From NCBI GenBank assembly GCA_905160935.1, contig CAJHZI010000438.1, positions 793,501-857,500 on the forward strand: a stretch of 64,000 bases of DNA. Direction: 5' to 3'. The first letter of the stretch is position 1. The number at the start of each line of letters is the position of its first letter. The position numbers were made by a program, and so were the translations under genes. The notes under the pieces are model-generated. The model did not search any database. It was given only the letters and a program-made list of their open reading frames with translations, and was not told the DNA's origin. Positions 1 to 11,748 of the stretch are shown piece by piece. The stretch comes from Enchytraeus crypticus (lineage: Eukaryota > Annelida > Clitellata > Enchytraeida > Enchytraeidae).

Positions 1-462
1 TTATTTGTATTTTATTTTGATTTATTTTCAATGTACCTGTATTTGTTTTAATGCACTGTTGCTATTTTTTGTTTGTTTATTGTATGTAACTTGCTACCAC
101 TTTTTGACGGTGCAATAAAGATTCCTATATAACTGCTGAGATATGGTTCCTAGATAGTCAATGTTCGTAGCGAACACAAGTAAAGCAGTCTAGTACTGGT
201 CAAGAGATGAGTCCGTAAGTAAAGATTCATAAAGCACTTGCAATAAAAGCAATAATAACGATAACATAGAATTGATAGAAATTTAAATATAGTAATAGGC
301 CCAAATTGAAGAAAGATCTCATTTGTAAACATTTAAATTACAATAAATATAAATAAAGATATTAAATATAAGCATATAATATAAAATATATTATAATATA
401 GTATATTTTATATCAGAATATTCAACATTAAATTTATCAGATTGATAATTGTATACTCTTAC
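1..462. other. RPAP1 intron, AT-rich, no exon seen
   Basis: The next RPAP1 exon should lie to the left, but no continuation of the conserved region was found here. The segment around 60-130 ends in a CAATAAAGATTCC motif like a retroelement tail. The rest is AT-rich with no supported feature. Confidence 0.5.
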
Positions 463-3400
463 TTCTGGTTCCTGTCCATGATGATGTAGACCCAGGTGGA
501 CCGGTATATCAGCATCAGTTGATATCAGACTGCCTGAGAAATCAAATCTTGCTGGCTTACCAGTCTGTTTATCAATCAATAAATCAATCAATCATTCAAT
601 CCATAGAAATCCTTAGTCTATGATACTCTTAGCTGGGTTTCAGTAGTCATTAAACAGTATAGAAAAAGTTGTGTTATTAAATATTTTAAAATGGCAAGCA
701 AACTTGCACCTACTACGAAAAAGGTACTTTAATACAACGCATCTAACCTTGCTATCGTTTGACACAGTTCCAGTAGAAGTCAGAGATGGGAGCTCCTTCA
801 TCCAGGCTAGTTTCTCTCTCTCCACTTTATCCATGTGCAGCCACTCCGGTCTTCTCTCTATCGGTAAACTCTCTCCACTGTCCTCCATCATCGGGGAGGT
901 ATGGCTGTCTATATGTCTAGACATATCTGTGCCCATCTCATCACCTGTCCCTCTGTCTGTATGTCTCTCTGTATGTCTAAAGGAATCTGTGCACATCTCT
1001 TCGTCTGTCCCTACACCCTCTAGCCACTGCTGTGCCTCTAGCTGTTCATCCGTCAGTAAGCTACCAGTCACTCTGCATGTCTGTCTGCTAGTTAGCCTAA
1101 GTTGCTCTGATTGTTCCTGTTCATCTGTCTGCATATTCTCAGTCAGCCTGTCTGACTGTGCACCTGTCTGTCTTGGTATCTCTGCATCAGTCTGCTTTCC
1201 CAGCTCTCGTGACTGTGCTAAGCTGTTAGAGACTGCAGCAGCTAAAGTTGTAGCAGCTGGAGCAGCATATGTAGCAGCAACTGAAGACGAAACAGCAGCA
1301 GCAGTTGTAGCAGCAGCTGAAGATGAAACCGTTGTAGCAGCAGCTGCATATGAAACCGTTGTAGCAGCAGTTGCAGACAAAACAGCTGTAGCAGCAGCTG
1401 TAGCAGCAGCTGTAGCAGCAGCTGTAGCAGCAGCTGTAGCAGCAGCTGTAGCAGCAGCTGTAGCAGCAGCTGTAGCAGCAGATGGATTGCTGATAGTTGA
1501 TTTTATTTGTCTCTGTGAAGCCTGGCGTCTATTCTTAAGCAAAGCTACCAAGCTGGGACCTGTTACAAGAATAGTACCAATATGCAAACAAATATTAATA
1601 ACCTGAATAAATCATTTCACTAAATAATTAATTCATATTAAATATTCTTAACAGTTTATTGTATAAGATAAAATTCAATACAACCATACATCACTCTATT
1701 TCACAATAAACACTCATTGATATAATAATTCAAACATAAATCTTTAAACGTCTATTATAATGGCAACAGTTGTATAAATACACAGCTGCTAACTGCACGT
1801 GTATAAATGCTTGAATTAATTATCCATTCTTAGTTCCCAGAAAAAATCAAACCGGTTCTATTTGATCATGCTTATAATTGGCTATATTAGAACTACTGTG
1901 ATATTTTACATAGAGTAGCCCTTCTCTAACTATAATAATAATATAATAATAATAATATTAATAATCATTATTACTGTTATTAATATTAATACTATTATTA
2001 CTATTATTATTAATACTATTATTACTGTTGCTACGGTGATTTATATAGATCGCTATGAATGTTAAATAATAAGCAACATATATATGATCCCCATGTATTG
2101 CATCAGAGCCATTAAAGAATAGACCTATCATAAACTGCACATGTCGTAAGAGGTGGCTAAGTTGAAAACTCAGAAAGGCAATGGAAAACCACCTCAGGAG
2201 CCATTTTCAAACTAGATGATCAATACTTATTTAAATGCTCTTACAGGAACATGCACATTCAACCAGCCACTTGATAGACGAAAGAGAAAGAAGAAGACTG
2301 CCTGAACTAACCAAGAGTTTGTAAGAGTTCCTGCTGCTGCTTCAACTTTTCCTCCTCACTGAGAGCTGATAATCTCTCCTCATTCTCTCTATCAATCTCT
2401 TCCATCATCTCCTTATCTCTGGAAATCCCCTGCATCAACTCCTTATCTCTGGAAATCCCCTGCATCATCTCCTCCTTATCTCTGGAAATCCCCAGCATCA
2501 TCTCCTCCTTATCTTTGGAAATCCCCTGCATCATCTTCTTCTTCTCCATAGCCTCACAGTCATTCAACCTCACTCCAGCCACTGGCGACCTCTCCTGAAC
2601 AGAGCCTGTAAGGAATTCAAAACAAATAAAATATAATAATCAATATTTCTGTTCATACAACAATGAAAGTATCAACAACAGCCACAGCAGCAACAACAAC
2701 AACAACAGTAGCAATAATAATAGTAGCAACAACAACAACAAAAACAATGGCAAGAACATCAACAGTAGCAACAACAACAATAAGAACAACAAAAGAAATA
2801 GCAGCAACACAACCAATAGCAACAACAAAATCAGTAGCTACAACAACAGCAACAACAACAGTAGCAATAACAACAGTAGCAACAAAAAAACCAGTAGCAA
2901 CAACAAAACCAGTACCTACAACAACAGTAGCAACAACAACACCAGCAACAACAACAGTTGCAACATCAACAGTAGCAACAGAGAATAAATTTGTTTTATA
3001 ATTAAAACAAATTCTAAAGACTTTAAATGTTACTACATAAAACTTTTAGTTTAAAATGATCAGCATTCTTATGATGATATCTCACTACTTAAAATATTTC
3101 AAGATAGTTACGACAAAAATCAGTTGATATTACTATTCAGGTATTAATATAATAATATTAATACTGAGATATTAATATTATAACGTCAATATTGACTTTC
3201 TATTATTATTAAACGACCTCAGATGAACTGAACTCTCATGAATGGATCTATTCCAGGTAAAGCTGATTGAAGAGAAAACCTCGGACAGTCACAGGACAGG
3301 TAATTGGATAAATTGTCTACACTATTTAGTAATGTAAACATTCTCTAACATAAACATGCAGTAATCTACAGTGCTAGATACTGTCATGAAAGGTCATTTC

Positions 3401-6400
3401 ACCATAATGTACTAATAAGTCAGCAACGTCTATGACATCCGTGAGACATAATGAGAGCTAAAGCTGCTTTTTATCTACTTAGTTTAAAATATTTTCGTCA
3501 ATTTTTTCTGTTCTTTGTTAACATTTAACTGCGCAACAGACAATTACATCATATGCTAATCATGTATATTGCATCATAAATTCTTACATTTAAAAAATAT
3601 ATCTAGTAAGTAACATTCTGCTGTTCTAATACTATGCGTGTCCTGAAGTTGTAAAACATTTACAAGTACACGTATAACATATAACCCATGTGTCACGACT
3701 GACCCAGCAAGGACTGATGCAATCTTTCAGAATTTCTACTGTCATTCTTTTCAAGCGCTGAAGATGCAACTGACTTCCTACTGAACCATCCAACAGCGTC
3801 CGTATCACCAGCAGAAGATCCCTTAGATATCGGCATCAATCCAAACACTTCAGCGGGGCTTCTGGCAAATTGTTCAGCAAATATACTTCTCTTCTTCTTC
3901 GCAGGATCTCCAGTGCTTTTAGCTCTACCACAGTCCTGTAAGTTTAAAAGTATAAAGTCAAACCTTTTCATTTCAAAACAGAGGCATAAACACTCTTTAA
4001 AATAAGCTAAGGTTAACGTCAGTTTCTTCACTCAAAAAGCGATGTCAGTGACGGGCGAGCCCATGATTTTAACCCCGCACCTACTGATCCGTGGTCGAGT
4101 ATCGTACCGAAATATTTAAAAAAACGAATACTGTGCAATTACTTTAATGCTACAGAAAGCAAATCAAATCGATCGAGAGCCAAATACAACAGTGCCATAC
4201 GAAAATTATTACAATCAATTATTGCCAAAGTTGTATAAAATATTTTATATGAAACGTCTTGATGTTAAATTAAAACGTTAAATAGTTATTACTCTAAAAT
4301 AAGAATTTGATAGAACCTGAGTAGCATGTGGGGCAAGAGGAAACGCTGCTATTGGTCTGGGTCTAGCAGCATTGTAGTTGTCAAAACTGGCGGGCAATAT
4401 ATCAAAGTTCTCTTTCTCCTGAAACACATAACAAAACAGTAAATAAGAATATAATTCGGCATGTATTTGGCAATTCTAGCATTATAATATTAGAGAAATA
4501 ACATGAGCCGAAGATACAACTAGAACTTGTGACAATTTCCATAGAATACAATTTTACATTTATTTGGCTATTCTAGCATTATTAAACACTTCGTTAGTAA
4601 AATAATATGAGCCGCTGATACATTTAGAACTTGTAACAATTTCCAATGTCTAAGTCAGCGGGTAATCAAGTCATCAACAGATTATATTATGTAGCTTTCT
4701 ACATTCTGTATTTGTGGAGAGATTGTCTGAAATTCTGTTCTCTAATCAATTCATGGCACTAAAATATCCTTAACGCAACCGCAAACAGAATATTTAGTTT
4801 ATTCATTCAATGCTCAATTTCAAATCATAATTTTTTATTAGATGATTTTTTATTATATATATACTCAACAATTTTTATTATCAATTTTTTATATTTATAC
4901 TCAACAACAGCTTTCATGCTTCATAAAGAGAATTCCATAGATCAACAAGTTAATGCCTTCACAAAATGCAATGCCTTATTCACATCTGATTATATAATAC
5001 ACTATTAGAATACACAAAGTACATACATTAAGTTGCTAGATTAATTAAATAAGAAAACACGACAACAGTTGCAAATTAATGAAATGCGAAAACACTTACG
5101 ACTATATCCGCAAGAACCTTTGTGATGTGAAGATCCTTTTCTACAATAAACAATATCTACTTCAAATCTAATACTTTTCATTTTTCTGCCACTTTCTTAA
5201 TCAGATTCAAGAATTAATTCAAGAAAAACAACAGAACCCTCACAGTCAAGAGAAAGCTTTCCATAGATCAAAAATTAGATATGCTTAGGCTATGCCTCAT
5301 CTACACACTTAATTTAGCCTTTGCTCGTAGGCAAGATTATCAATTTAGCCTTTGAAGTAGGCTTGATTTTGTCTCAATAGTGCTTTATGCTGTCACTGAT
5401 AACTGTAGCACTCTAATTGTTGTTATGTTATGTTTAGTTGGATAAATGGATTCCTCAGTTCTTGCTTAGTCGCTGCTTAAAACAGGTGCACTTTATGATT
5501 GGTTTATTCATCAGAGACCCAGACACAGGACAGGACACAAGTTTTCTACCTACAGTATACAATTCAAGTTTTGTGGGCATATGTAAAATATTATATATCA
5601 AAACCATATACTTATGTAAGAGCGCATATGTACGAGTTATCTTTATTAATCTTACTTTACTTTAAGTTCACCATAGTTCACATTTAAATTTTTTCCTGTT
5701 GCATTTATTTGTTTGCGTGTTGTGTATGTGAACACCACAGGTTGAATGACCCTTTTCAGAGTTCCTATTACATTGAATAGAAAAAAAATTGAATGGAATC
5801 ATGTATACATATATGATACAATTATATATCAAAGTCTTACCATCTAGTAGTTTCTCCATATCCTGTTCTATATGATCAGGATACTTCGGTTTCTTAGAAT
5901 TAGGAGCTGATTTCAGATTTCTTTCTTCGCTAATAGCAGTGTTAGAATTCCTTGTAGGTGGAAGTGATTCTACACAAAAAGGTAATCAGTGAATGCTAAA
6001 TTAAATTGTGAAAATTACAAACTAACTAAAAAATTTAAATTAAAAAGACACAATCGAGATTGTCTGTACAAAATATGTACGTAGTATATTTTACTTCAAA
6101 CATTTTAGATGAGAAACACAGGGTCTTTAAACTATAATAACAACAAAAATGAGTCAGGTTCATTCACAGGCAAGAGTGAATACCACATATAAAATTTTTT
6201 GAAAAAAAACACTAAAATGAGAAATGCCTAACTTCTAATCAGGATATTACGTTTCTTACCAGTAACAAGTTTCACTATATCTTTACCACTGTTGTCTCGG
6301 ATCGTAATTTTAGTCATACTTTCGGTAATTTTGCCAGAAGATTGTTCAGCAAATTTCTCCGAATTTTGAAACCGTGCAGTCTGATTGGAACCGCCTTTTC

Positions 6401-6560
6401 CCATTTCAATCTTTGAGCAAATGTTCGCTGGATAAGTCGGCTTTTCCGCATCTACAGCCTGAGGCAGTCCCGAGATACATTTATTTGTTTTCAAGAAATC
6501 CTCCTGCTGCCTGAGCAGATCTTCTTCTGTCTCCTTCTTACTGGGTCGCTTAGTAAACAT
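463..6560 (-). CDS. RPAP1: RNA polymerase II-associated protein 1, 5' part (8 coding exons, continues off left edge)
   Basis: RPAP1 helps assemble and import RNA polymerase II. Coding exons in transcript order: 6260-6560, 5841-5969, 5100-5140, 4317-4418, 3704-3935, 2312-2605, 748-1559, 463-564. All have AG/GT borders and compatible phases, giving 671 codons with no stop. Family landmarks appear in the expected order: an N-terminal leader beginning MFTKRPSKKETEEDLL; KDLHITKVLADIV (about 145-157); KKKRSIFAEQF (204-214); ERLSALSEEEKLKQQQELL (about 345-364) running into LGPSLVALL; EWLHMDKVEREKLAWMKELP (605-624); and the hallmark HLGLHHHG (660-667). The start ATG follows directly after an acceptor-like TTTTAG, so a 5' UTR intron is likely. 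Two low-complexity insertions, an Ala/Thr tract and a GISRDKEEMM repeat, are unusual for the family. The C-terminal half is missing only because the window ends. The match to human RPAP1 is from memory. Confidence 0.93.
1383..1484 (-). repeat. 12-bp GCTGTAGCAGCA tandem repeat inside RPAP1 exon 7
   Basis: About eight near-perfect 12-bp units read on the minus strand as repeated Ala-Ala-Ala-Thr, within a longer Ala/Thr/Ser/Val-rich stretch reaching to about 1230. It stays in frame with the conserved EWLHMDKVE segment downstream, so it is a coding repeat rather than an intron. Copy number is likely to vary between individuals. Confidence 0.85.
2405..2535 (-). repeat. 30-33 bp in-frame repeat inside RPAP1 exon 6
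   Basis: Four units on the minus strand encode variants of GISRDKEEMMQ just before the conserved RPAP1 N-domain segment ERLSALSEEEKLKQQQ. Unit length alternates between 30 and 33 bp, so reading frame is kept. It should form a charged helix or coiled coil. Confidence 0.85.
2675..2990. repeat. CAA/GTA-type trinucleotide array in RPAP1 intron
   Basis: About 315 bp of imperfect CAACAA / GTAGCAACAACAA units in the intron between RPAP1 exons 6 and 5. The open frames it creates (Thr-rich on plus, Leu-rich on minus) are repeat artefacts. Confidence 0.85.
3268..3416 (+). repeat. Diverged SINE-B fragment
   Basis: Contains weakened versions of the family B body: AACCTCGGACAGTCACAGGACAGG near 3280 and GTCATTTCACCATAATG near 3392, matching CTCGGACATTCACTGGACTGG and GTCATTTCACTATAATG of better copies. 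Strongly decayed. Confidence 0.5.
4004..4110 (-). repeat. SINE-A copy (tRNA-derived), minus orientation
   Basis: Reverse complement of the family A body: AAGCTAAGGTTAACGTCAGTTTC at one end, then GCGATGTCAGTGACGGGCGAGCC, then the tRNA-like head with the B box region. Lies in an RPAP1 intron and is truncated at the head. Confidence 0.85.
4861..5090. repeat. Unclassified interspersed repeat in RPAP1 intron
   Basis: CATGCTTCATAAAGAGAATTCC and ATAGATCAACAAGTTAATG near 4916-4955 recur at about 28540-28590 (CATGCTCCATAAAGAGCACTCC, TTGATCAACTAGTTAAT). Two dispersed copies show that it is an interspersed repeat, but its class is unclear. Confidence 0.45.
5350..5425 (+). repeat. 3' end of LINE-1x (TTTGTCTCAATAGTGCT... 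tail)
   Basis: Matches the final 3' UTR segment shared by the LINE copies at 9520-9590, 17725-17790 and 57435-57495: a short run of GATTTTGTCTCAATAGTGCT, then GTCAnTGATnACTGTAGCACTCTAATTGTTGTTATG. Strongly 5' truncated, as expected for target-primed retrotransposition. Confidence 0.75.
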
Positions 6561-6585
6561 CTAAAATCATTCAAAACACACAATT

Positions 6586-6875
6586 TTGGAGAAAGAAAAT
6601 TAAACGAAACAGTTGCGGAAAGAAGAGTAAGGTTCTTGGGTCATGTATTAAGAATGCCTGATGATAGATATGCAAAGACTGCAATGAATGGGAAGCCAAG
6701 TCAAGGAAAAAGGAAAATAGGAAGACCTAGAGGTACTAGGTTCAATACGATCAACAAAGATTTGAAAACTTCTAACATTTCACAGAAAGATGCTGTAAGG
6801 GTTGCTAAACACAGAAAAGAATGGAGGAATGTTGCATCCCTAGATACACTGATGATGAAATCATTCAAGTTTAGC
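6586..6875 (+). pseudogene. LINE reverse transcriptase C-terminal fragment
   Basis: Encodes the widespread LINE ORF2 C-terminal signature in one frame: ERRVRFLGHVLRMPDD, then GKRKIGRPRGTRFNTINKDLK, then RVAKHRKEWRNVAS. This GHVLRM...GKRxxGRPR...INxDLK...W pattern is typical of the end of non-LTR reverse transcriptases. No upstream RT core is present, so this is a 5'-truncated dead copy. It begins 26 bp from the RPAP1 start codon on the opposite strand, probably within an RPAP1 5' UTR intron. Confidence 0.8.
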
Positions 6876-6879
6876 ATCA

Positions 6880-7385
6880 AACAGATTCATCTATATTTAC
6901 AAAGTTTCTCATGTGTCAGTAATGGATCTACATAATCGGCAGATTGTTGTAATTTTCATAAAACGATTTCATGGCTAGTATAAATATAAGGTTCTGACTA
7001 CGAAAACATATTTAAAATACTAAAAATGACATTAAATAGAAAATGAGGATTACAAAATCTTACTAATAAATACTAAACCTAACTACACATTATAAAAATG
7101 CACTAAATTTGGTGACAACAAAACTTGATTTTAAACATCTGAATAGAGAGCTTAAGGCTTCACTCGACTAGCCTAGCTTTTTATTTGTGTGAGTTTAACT
7201 GCAAGGTCAGAAGCTGGAAGGGTTTTTTCTTCACGACGTCATTGAACCCGACCATATGATTGATTCAAATGACTGACCAAGCAAAGCAGAATTCAGACTT
7301 GATTGAGTGATGATCCAATTCTTAAAGAGAAGTACATGTACTTGCCAAACTTGTTCTTGTATATACTAGTCTAGCATAACATTGC
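6880..7385. other. No supported gene
   Basis: AT-rich unique-looking sequence upstream of RPAP1. No conserved ORF or recognised repeat was found. Confidence 0.4.
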
Positions 7386-7387
7386 CT

Positions 7388-7388
7388 G

Positions 7389-7444
<56 letters not shown>

Positions 7445-7454
7445 ATATATATAT

Positions 7455-7503
<49 letters not shown>
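7388..7503. repeat. (AT)n microsatellite
   Basis: About 115 bp of alternating AT, broken by CTCT and TGTATATGTAT. Confidence 0.95.
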
Positions 7504-7505
<2 letters not shown>

Positions 7506-8315
7506 AGCAGCAATTACAGCAGTGTAATAACTATCATAATTTATAGAAAATGATTTCCTCTACATGATAATTCCATGATGCGCGTAAGCGATTACACTAA
7601 AATGAGTAGCTTAATCTTTCAACCTTCTTTATCAGAAAAGCGACATAATGGCAAGTGTGTTTCAAAAGGTGACAGATGTTTGAGAAGTCTAAAACAAATC
7701 CCCGCAGTAACTTTTAATTGGCTAAACGATTCCAGCAGGGAGTGAGTTAAAATTAATGGTTAACTTAACTATAATATGTTGAAACCATAGGCACCATAAT
7801 TTTAGGGTAAAAAATTAAGCTTTAGTAGAAATGGAATAGAAAGGCGAACACATGTTTCCATGTAATGGATTGAAGGGTAGAAACCCCTAGGTTTCAGCGA
7901 CGTTAGCTTAGTACTCTCAAAAATTGTTAGAATTTCTTTCTTTTCAGAGCATGTGCTATTTTATTAATGTTGCTTCACTTTAATTTACAGATGAAATCAG
8001 CGGTTTAATATCTTAAATCCTAGTCTCCTCATACGCTAAATGATCTGCAGTAGATCATGTCTCCTACACAGTAGAAGTGTAGTGTGTAAAATATCTGAGA
8101 CGATGATAGCACCCTAATTGTTCTTTAACGTTTTCAAAGGATTTATAGAGAGAATATGAGTTCATACCTTCATTAAATATCGCTCACTTTGTTTATATTT
8201 ACATTTAGATGAAACACTTCCGATTGTACTAAAATAAAAGCAGAAAACATTATTTGGCTAAACTTCTTGAACGATATTCTATTTAACGTGCAACAGTATT
8301 GATCAGTACTGATCA

Positions 8316-8447
8316 CTGGCTGGAGCCAGTGGCGAAGTCGGTAAGTTACTCGACCGCGGATCAGTAGGTGCGGGTTCAAATCCTGGGCTCGCCCGTCACT
8401 GACATCGCTTTCGAATGAGGAAACTGACGTTAACCTTAGCTTTTAGC
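8316..8447 (+). repeat. SINE-A, best full-length tRNA-derived copy
   Basis: The pol III internal promoter is intact: A box TGGCGAAGTCGG at 8330-8341 and B box GGTTCAAATCC at 8373-8383, spaced as in a tRNA. After the head comes the body TCGCCCGTCACTGACATCGC, then TTTCGAATGAGGAAACTGACGT and an AGCTTTTAGC end. At least a dozen other copies are in this window on both strands. Confidence 0.93.
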
Positions 8448-8489
8448 TTTCTATCTAATATATTTTAAAGCCATAATTTTGTCTTTAGT

Positions 8490-8582
8490 ACTGTATCTCT
8501 CCCTTAGTGCACTGCCTACTGGCAGGTCCATGGTATATAACGCCTCCACTCATCTCAGCGCTCATCCTCATCGGAAAGCACT
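8490..8582 (+). repeat. Repeat D, first half
   Basis: Shares CTTAGTGCACTGCCTACTGG and GTCCATGGTATATAACGCC with copies near 27820, 28480 and 34890 and with a minus copy near 52190. Class unknown; dispersed copies on both strands show that it is mobile or spread by retroposition. Confidence 0.75.
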
Positions 8583-8799
8583 CATCCCACTCAAAAAAAG
8601 ATAAACATAAGAACATGTAAATTAGTTGCTAACTGCATGTTCAGTGTTATACATAGGCTACGTATAAATTTCACATGTTGACATGAAGTCTGTATGATTT
8701 GATTTTTATTAACTGGTTTAGTTAAGAGCCTGATGAGTCTTAAACAAGCATATAATTGCTTCCTGACTCTGTAATGTTATGTTATATTATCTCAATCTT

Positions 8800-9605
8800 A
8801 CGCTACGAACTTATCACTAAAACATCACAGGCATGTTTCTTTCATATTCGAGATCTTCGTCGAATAAGACCATTTCTTTCTCTCGAGACTGCCACTACAA
8901 TTGGCGCTGCTCTCGTGCAACCCAAACTAGATTCCTGCAACTCCCTATTTCTAAATCTTCCCAGTTGCGAGATTGATAGGTTGCAGTTCATTCAGAATTC
9001 CCTTGCACGTGCAGTGTTTCGTAGCTCCAAATATTCTCATGTTACTCCAATCCTCAAGTCCTTACACTGGCTCAAAGTTAGAGAACGCATTTTATACAAG
9101 ACAGTTTCTCTAACTCATAAGTCTATTACCACTCCTGGTAATAGCTACATGTCCCACTTACTACAAGTGGGGCAACCTACCTCCAGGTAGTCGTCTACCA
9201 GGTCCTCTAAGTTAGTTACTCTAGAAAGACCGAGCCTTCCTCCACGTAGCAAGCTGTCTAGGCGCTCCTTCCATCATGCTGCCCCGCAGATCTGGAATTC
9301 TCTTCCTTCCACTCTACGCACCCCCTCATCTATTCCTGGTCAGCCTTTCCTACTTTACGAACAGTTTCATAGGCGATTGAAATCTTTTCTCTTCGACTTT
9401 TCATATCCACCAAACGTCCACGAACTGAGACCAACACGTAAACTTCCATTCCGCTAGTACTCTTCCTTGGACTGACCACCCGGATTTTGGCTCGCACCGT
9501 TTATGGACCCCACACTCTGCTCATCGGCTTTGATTTGATTTCACAGTGCTCAATGTTGTCATGGACAACAGTATCACTCTAATCGTATTGTTGTTGTTGT
9601 TGCTT
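8800..9605 (+). pseudogene. LINE-1x, RT C-terminal end plus 3' UTR
   Basis: A single frame at 8830-9140 encodes FHIRDLRRIRPFLS, then LVQPKLDSCNSLF, then LQFIQNSLARAVF, then LKSLHWLKVRERI, the thumb and C-terminal region of CR1/L2/jockey-like reverse transcriptases. After a frameshift near 9160 the protein resumes (APQIWNSLP, then LLYEQFHRRLKSFLF) and stops at about 9457. A 3' UTR follows, with CTCTGCTCATCGGCTTTGAT and GTGCTCAATGTTGTCATGG, ending in a GTT run. It is the reference copy for the many shorter 3' fragments in the window. The RT core, endonuclease and ORF1 are absent. Confidence 0.88.
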
Positions 9606-9935
9606 TCCTCTTCATGTTAAAAGGCAACGGTTACTAATAACCTTGAGAGGAATGTTGAAAATAGGGAAAACTACAAAAACAGTACCTAAGAAGGGAAACT
9701 ACGTAGCACATGCGGTATGTCATGTGTGTAACTTTAAAAAATTTGTCTATACAGTATATAAGTGTAACTTTAAAACAGCTAACAATACTCGTTCTTGTCG
9801 ATATATACCAGTTTCTTGAGGGATTCTGCTTATGACGTGGTGAGCACATATGCCTTCCTCAGCTTCAACAAAAATTTACTGGTCAGGGGCGTCATACCAT
9901 GAGAAAACAATCCTGTATATCCTTTAGTACTGTAA
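9606..9935 (+). repeat. Repeat D, second half
   Basis: ACCAGTTTCTTGAGGGATTC, then TTTACTGGTCAGGGGCGTC, then GAGAAAACAATCCTGT match 35027-35140 (CATTTTCTTGGGGGATTC, then TTTACTGGGCAGTGGCGCC, then GAGAAAACAAGCCTGT). Confidence 0.65.
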
Positions 9936-10919
9936 CGATGTTAAATGTTATTTTATGTAAAAACAAAACCACCGTCAGAACTACTTTTCTCCAAAAGACA
10001 CGCCCATGAGTGGTCATAAATAAATAGGTGGGGGGGGGGGGGCTGTATCAGTGGCGTAGGCCTCTGACAAAAATCTTGCTAAAATGTCTGCATGTTCTTG
10101 CCATTCTAAATAAAACTATTGCAAATTGCACAACCAAAGTTACTTTGAAATATAGTTTACGTACACAGGCCTATAGTATAGGGCTGCAGGCATATACTAT
10201 ATATAGTGAATGCTTACAGAACAGCGAGTAAATGAATCGATTTTCAATCAATTTCATGATAGCTATTTTGAAAAGTACAATGCATATGCCTAAGGCGCAT
10301 TAAAGGCATGCACATGCAGTGTCACAATCAGAAACGTTTCCGTCGTTTTAATATTTTTTACATTTTCTTGTTAATATAAATAACTACCATGGCTAGCTGC
10401 TAGCTTATTGCTAGATATATAATATTGGTAATATGTTCAAACAGCTTTAGAAATTTATCGAATACTCTGGCAAATTCAGCATTTAATATACCTTACCGGC
10501 TTCTAAAGTTATTTGTTAAATGTCATATAGTTCAAATAAAGATTGCACTAAGTCAATGCCAAACTCGTTCGCTGAATCCATATAGACTTGAATTCACATA
10601 AGCTATACGCTATATAGAGCCACCATGTCTATAATTGTGGTCACACCTAAAAAAAACAGTAAAGTCTCAACAGTGCTCTCTGTTAAGCAAATAATCTAAG
10701 CGTAATTGTCCTTACTCCACTTCTTATTGGCATTAAAAATTAATATAAGATATCATGTGTCACCCCTAAAATCTCGACCGTCCATTAACTTATTTTTACC
10801 ATAATATTTTTTTAATAATAGTTTTTTAGCATAATATTTTATAAAACTAATTTTTAAGTCCACAGTAATGCAAATACACGGTAAAATTGAAAGTAAAACA
10901 TGTACAGATGTGATAAAAT
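9936..10919. other. No gene found downstream of RSPH14
   Basis: AT-rich sequence. A run of 14 G at 10029-10042 is the only obvious landmark. The RSPH14 3' UTR should begin just left of 10920, but no clear canonical poly(A) signal was seen on the minus strand. Confidence 0.4.
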
Positions 10920-11676
10920 CTAAGGCTTCCACAGGACGACCTTCAGGCAGGTTTCGGCCGCATCTGATACAGCTATACTCTCATCCGTCCAGCCCTCTCT
11001 AATCTGCTCAAAAAATAAATAAATCAATCAATCAATCAAGCAATTAATCAACCAATCATAATCATCGTCAGCATAATCATCGTCATCACGACATCGATCT
11101 TATCTCTCAGCCAATCCAGTGAACTCTTCTTCTAATTCTACGTTAAAATTCGGTAATATCTCTTTCATAGTACATAAACTAATTAATTAACTTAAAACCA
11201 TGTCCGTATCTTTGTAACAATCATACAGATTTAGGACGCTTCTTGTGATGTGATCCACTGGTAGATCAACGGGGTGCTCTCTACTGAGCGAGAGATGACA
11301 CTACCAGTAGATATGCAAGTACGCGGTGGAGTATGTGCGGGGTTCAAATCCTGGGCTTGCCCGTCACTGACATCGCTTTCGAGTGAGGAAACTGACGTTA
11401 ACATTAGCTTTACCCGCTTTATGTTCCTCTGACCTGTCTCATGACACTTGTAAGAGAGTTATAATTATGCAGCACCTGACGTTATAATCATACGTGATAG
11501 GAGGTTATACCTCAGTCTCGTGCATCAGTAGTCTTTGTCTTCCTTCTGGCGCTTCTGACAGACATGTCAACGTCTAATATAGAAACGTGAAGTCAATTAA
11601 AATGCAATTTAAATAGAGCAATTCTTGAAACATCGTCATCGTCGTCATCGTCATCATCATCATCATCATCATCATT

Positions 11677-11748
<72 letters not shown>

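Noticed and set aside
671-1606. 311-codon plus-strand ORF opposite RPAP1 exon 7
   Set aside because: Shadow of the real minus-strand exon, which carries the conserved RPAP1 motif and correct splice sites.
10029-10042. G homopolymer as a G-quadruplex regulatory site
   Set aside because: A single isolated run outside any gene; no evidence for function.
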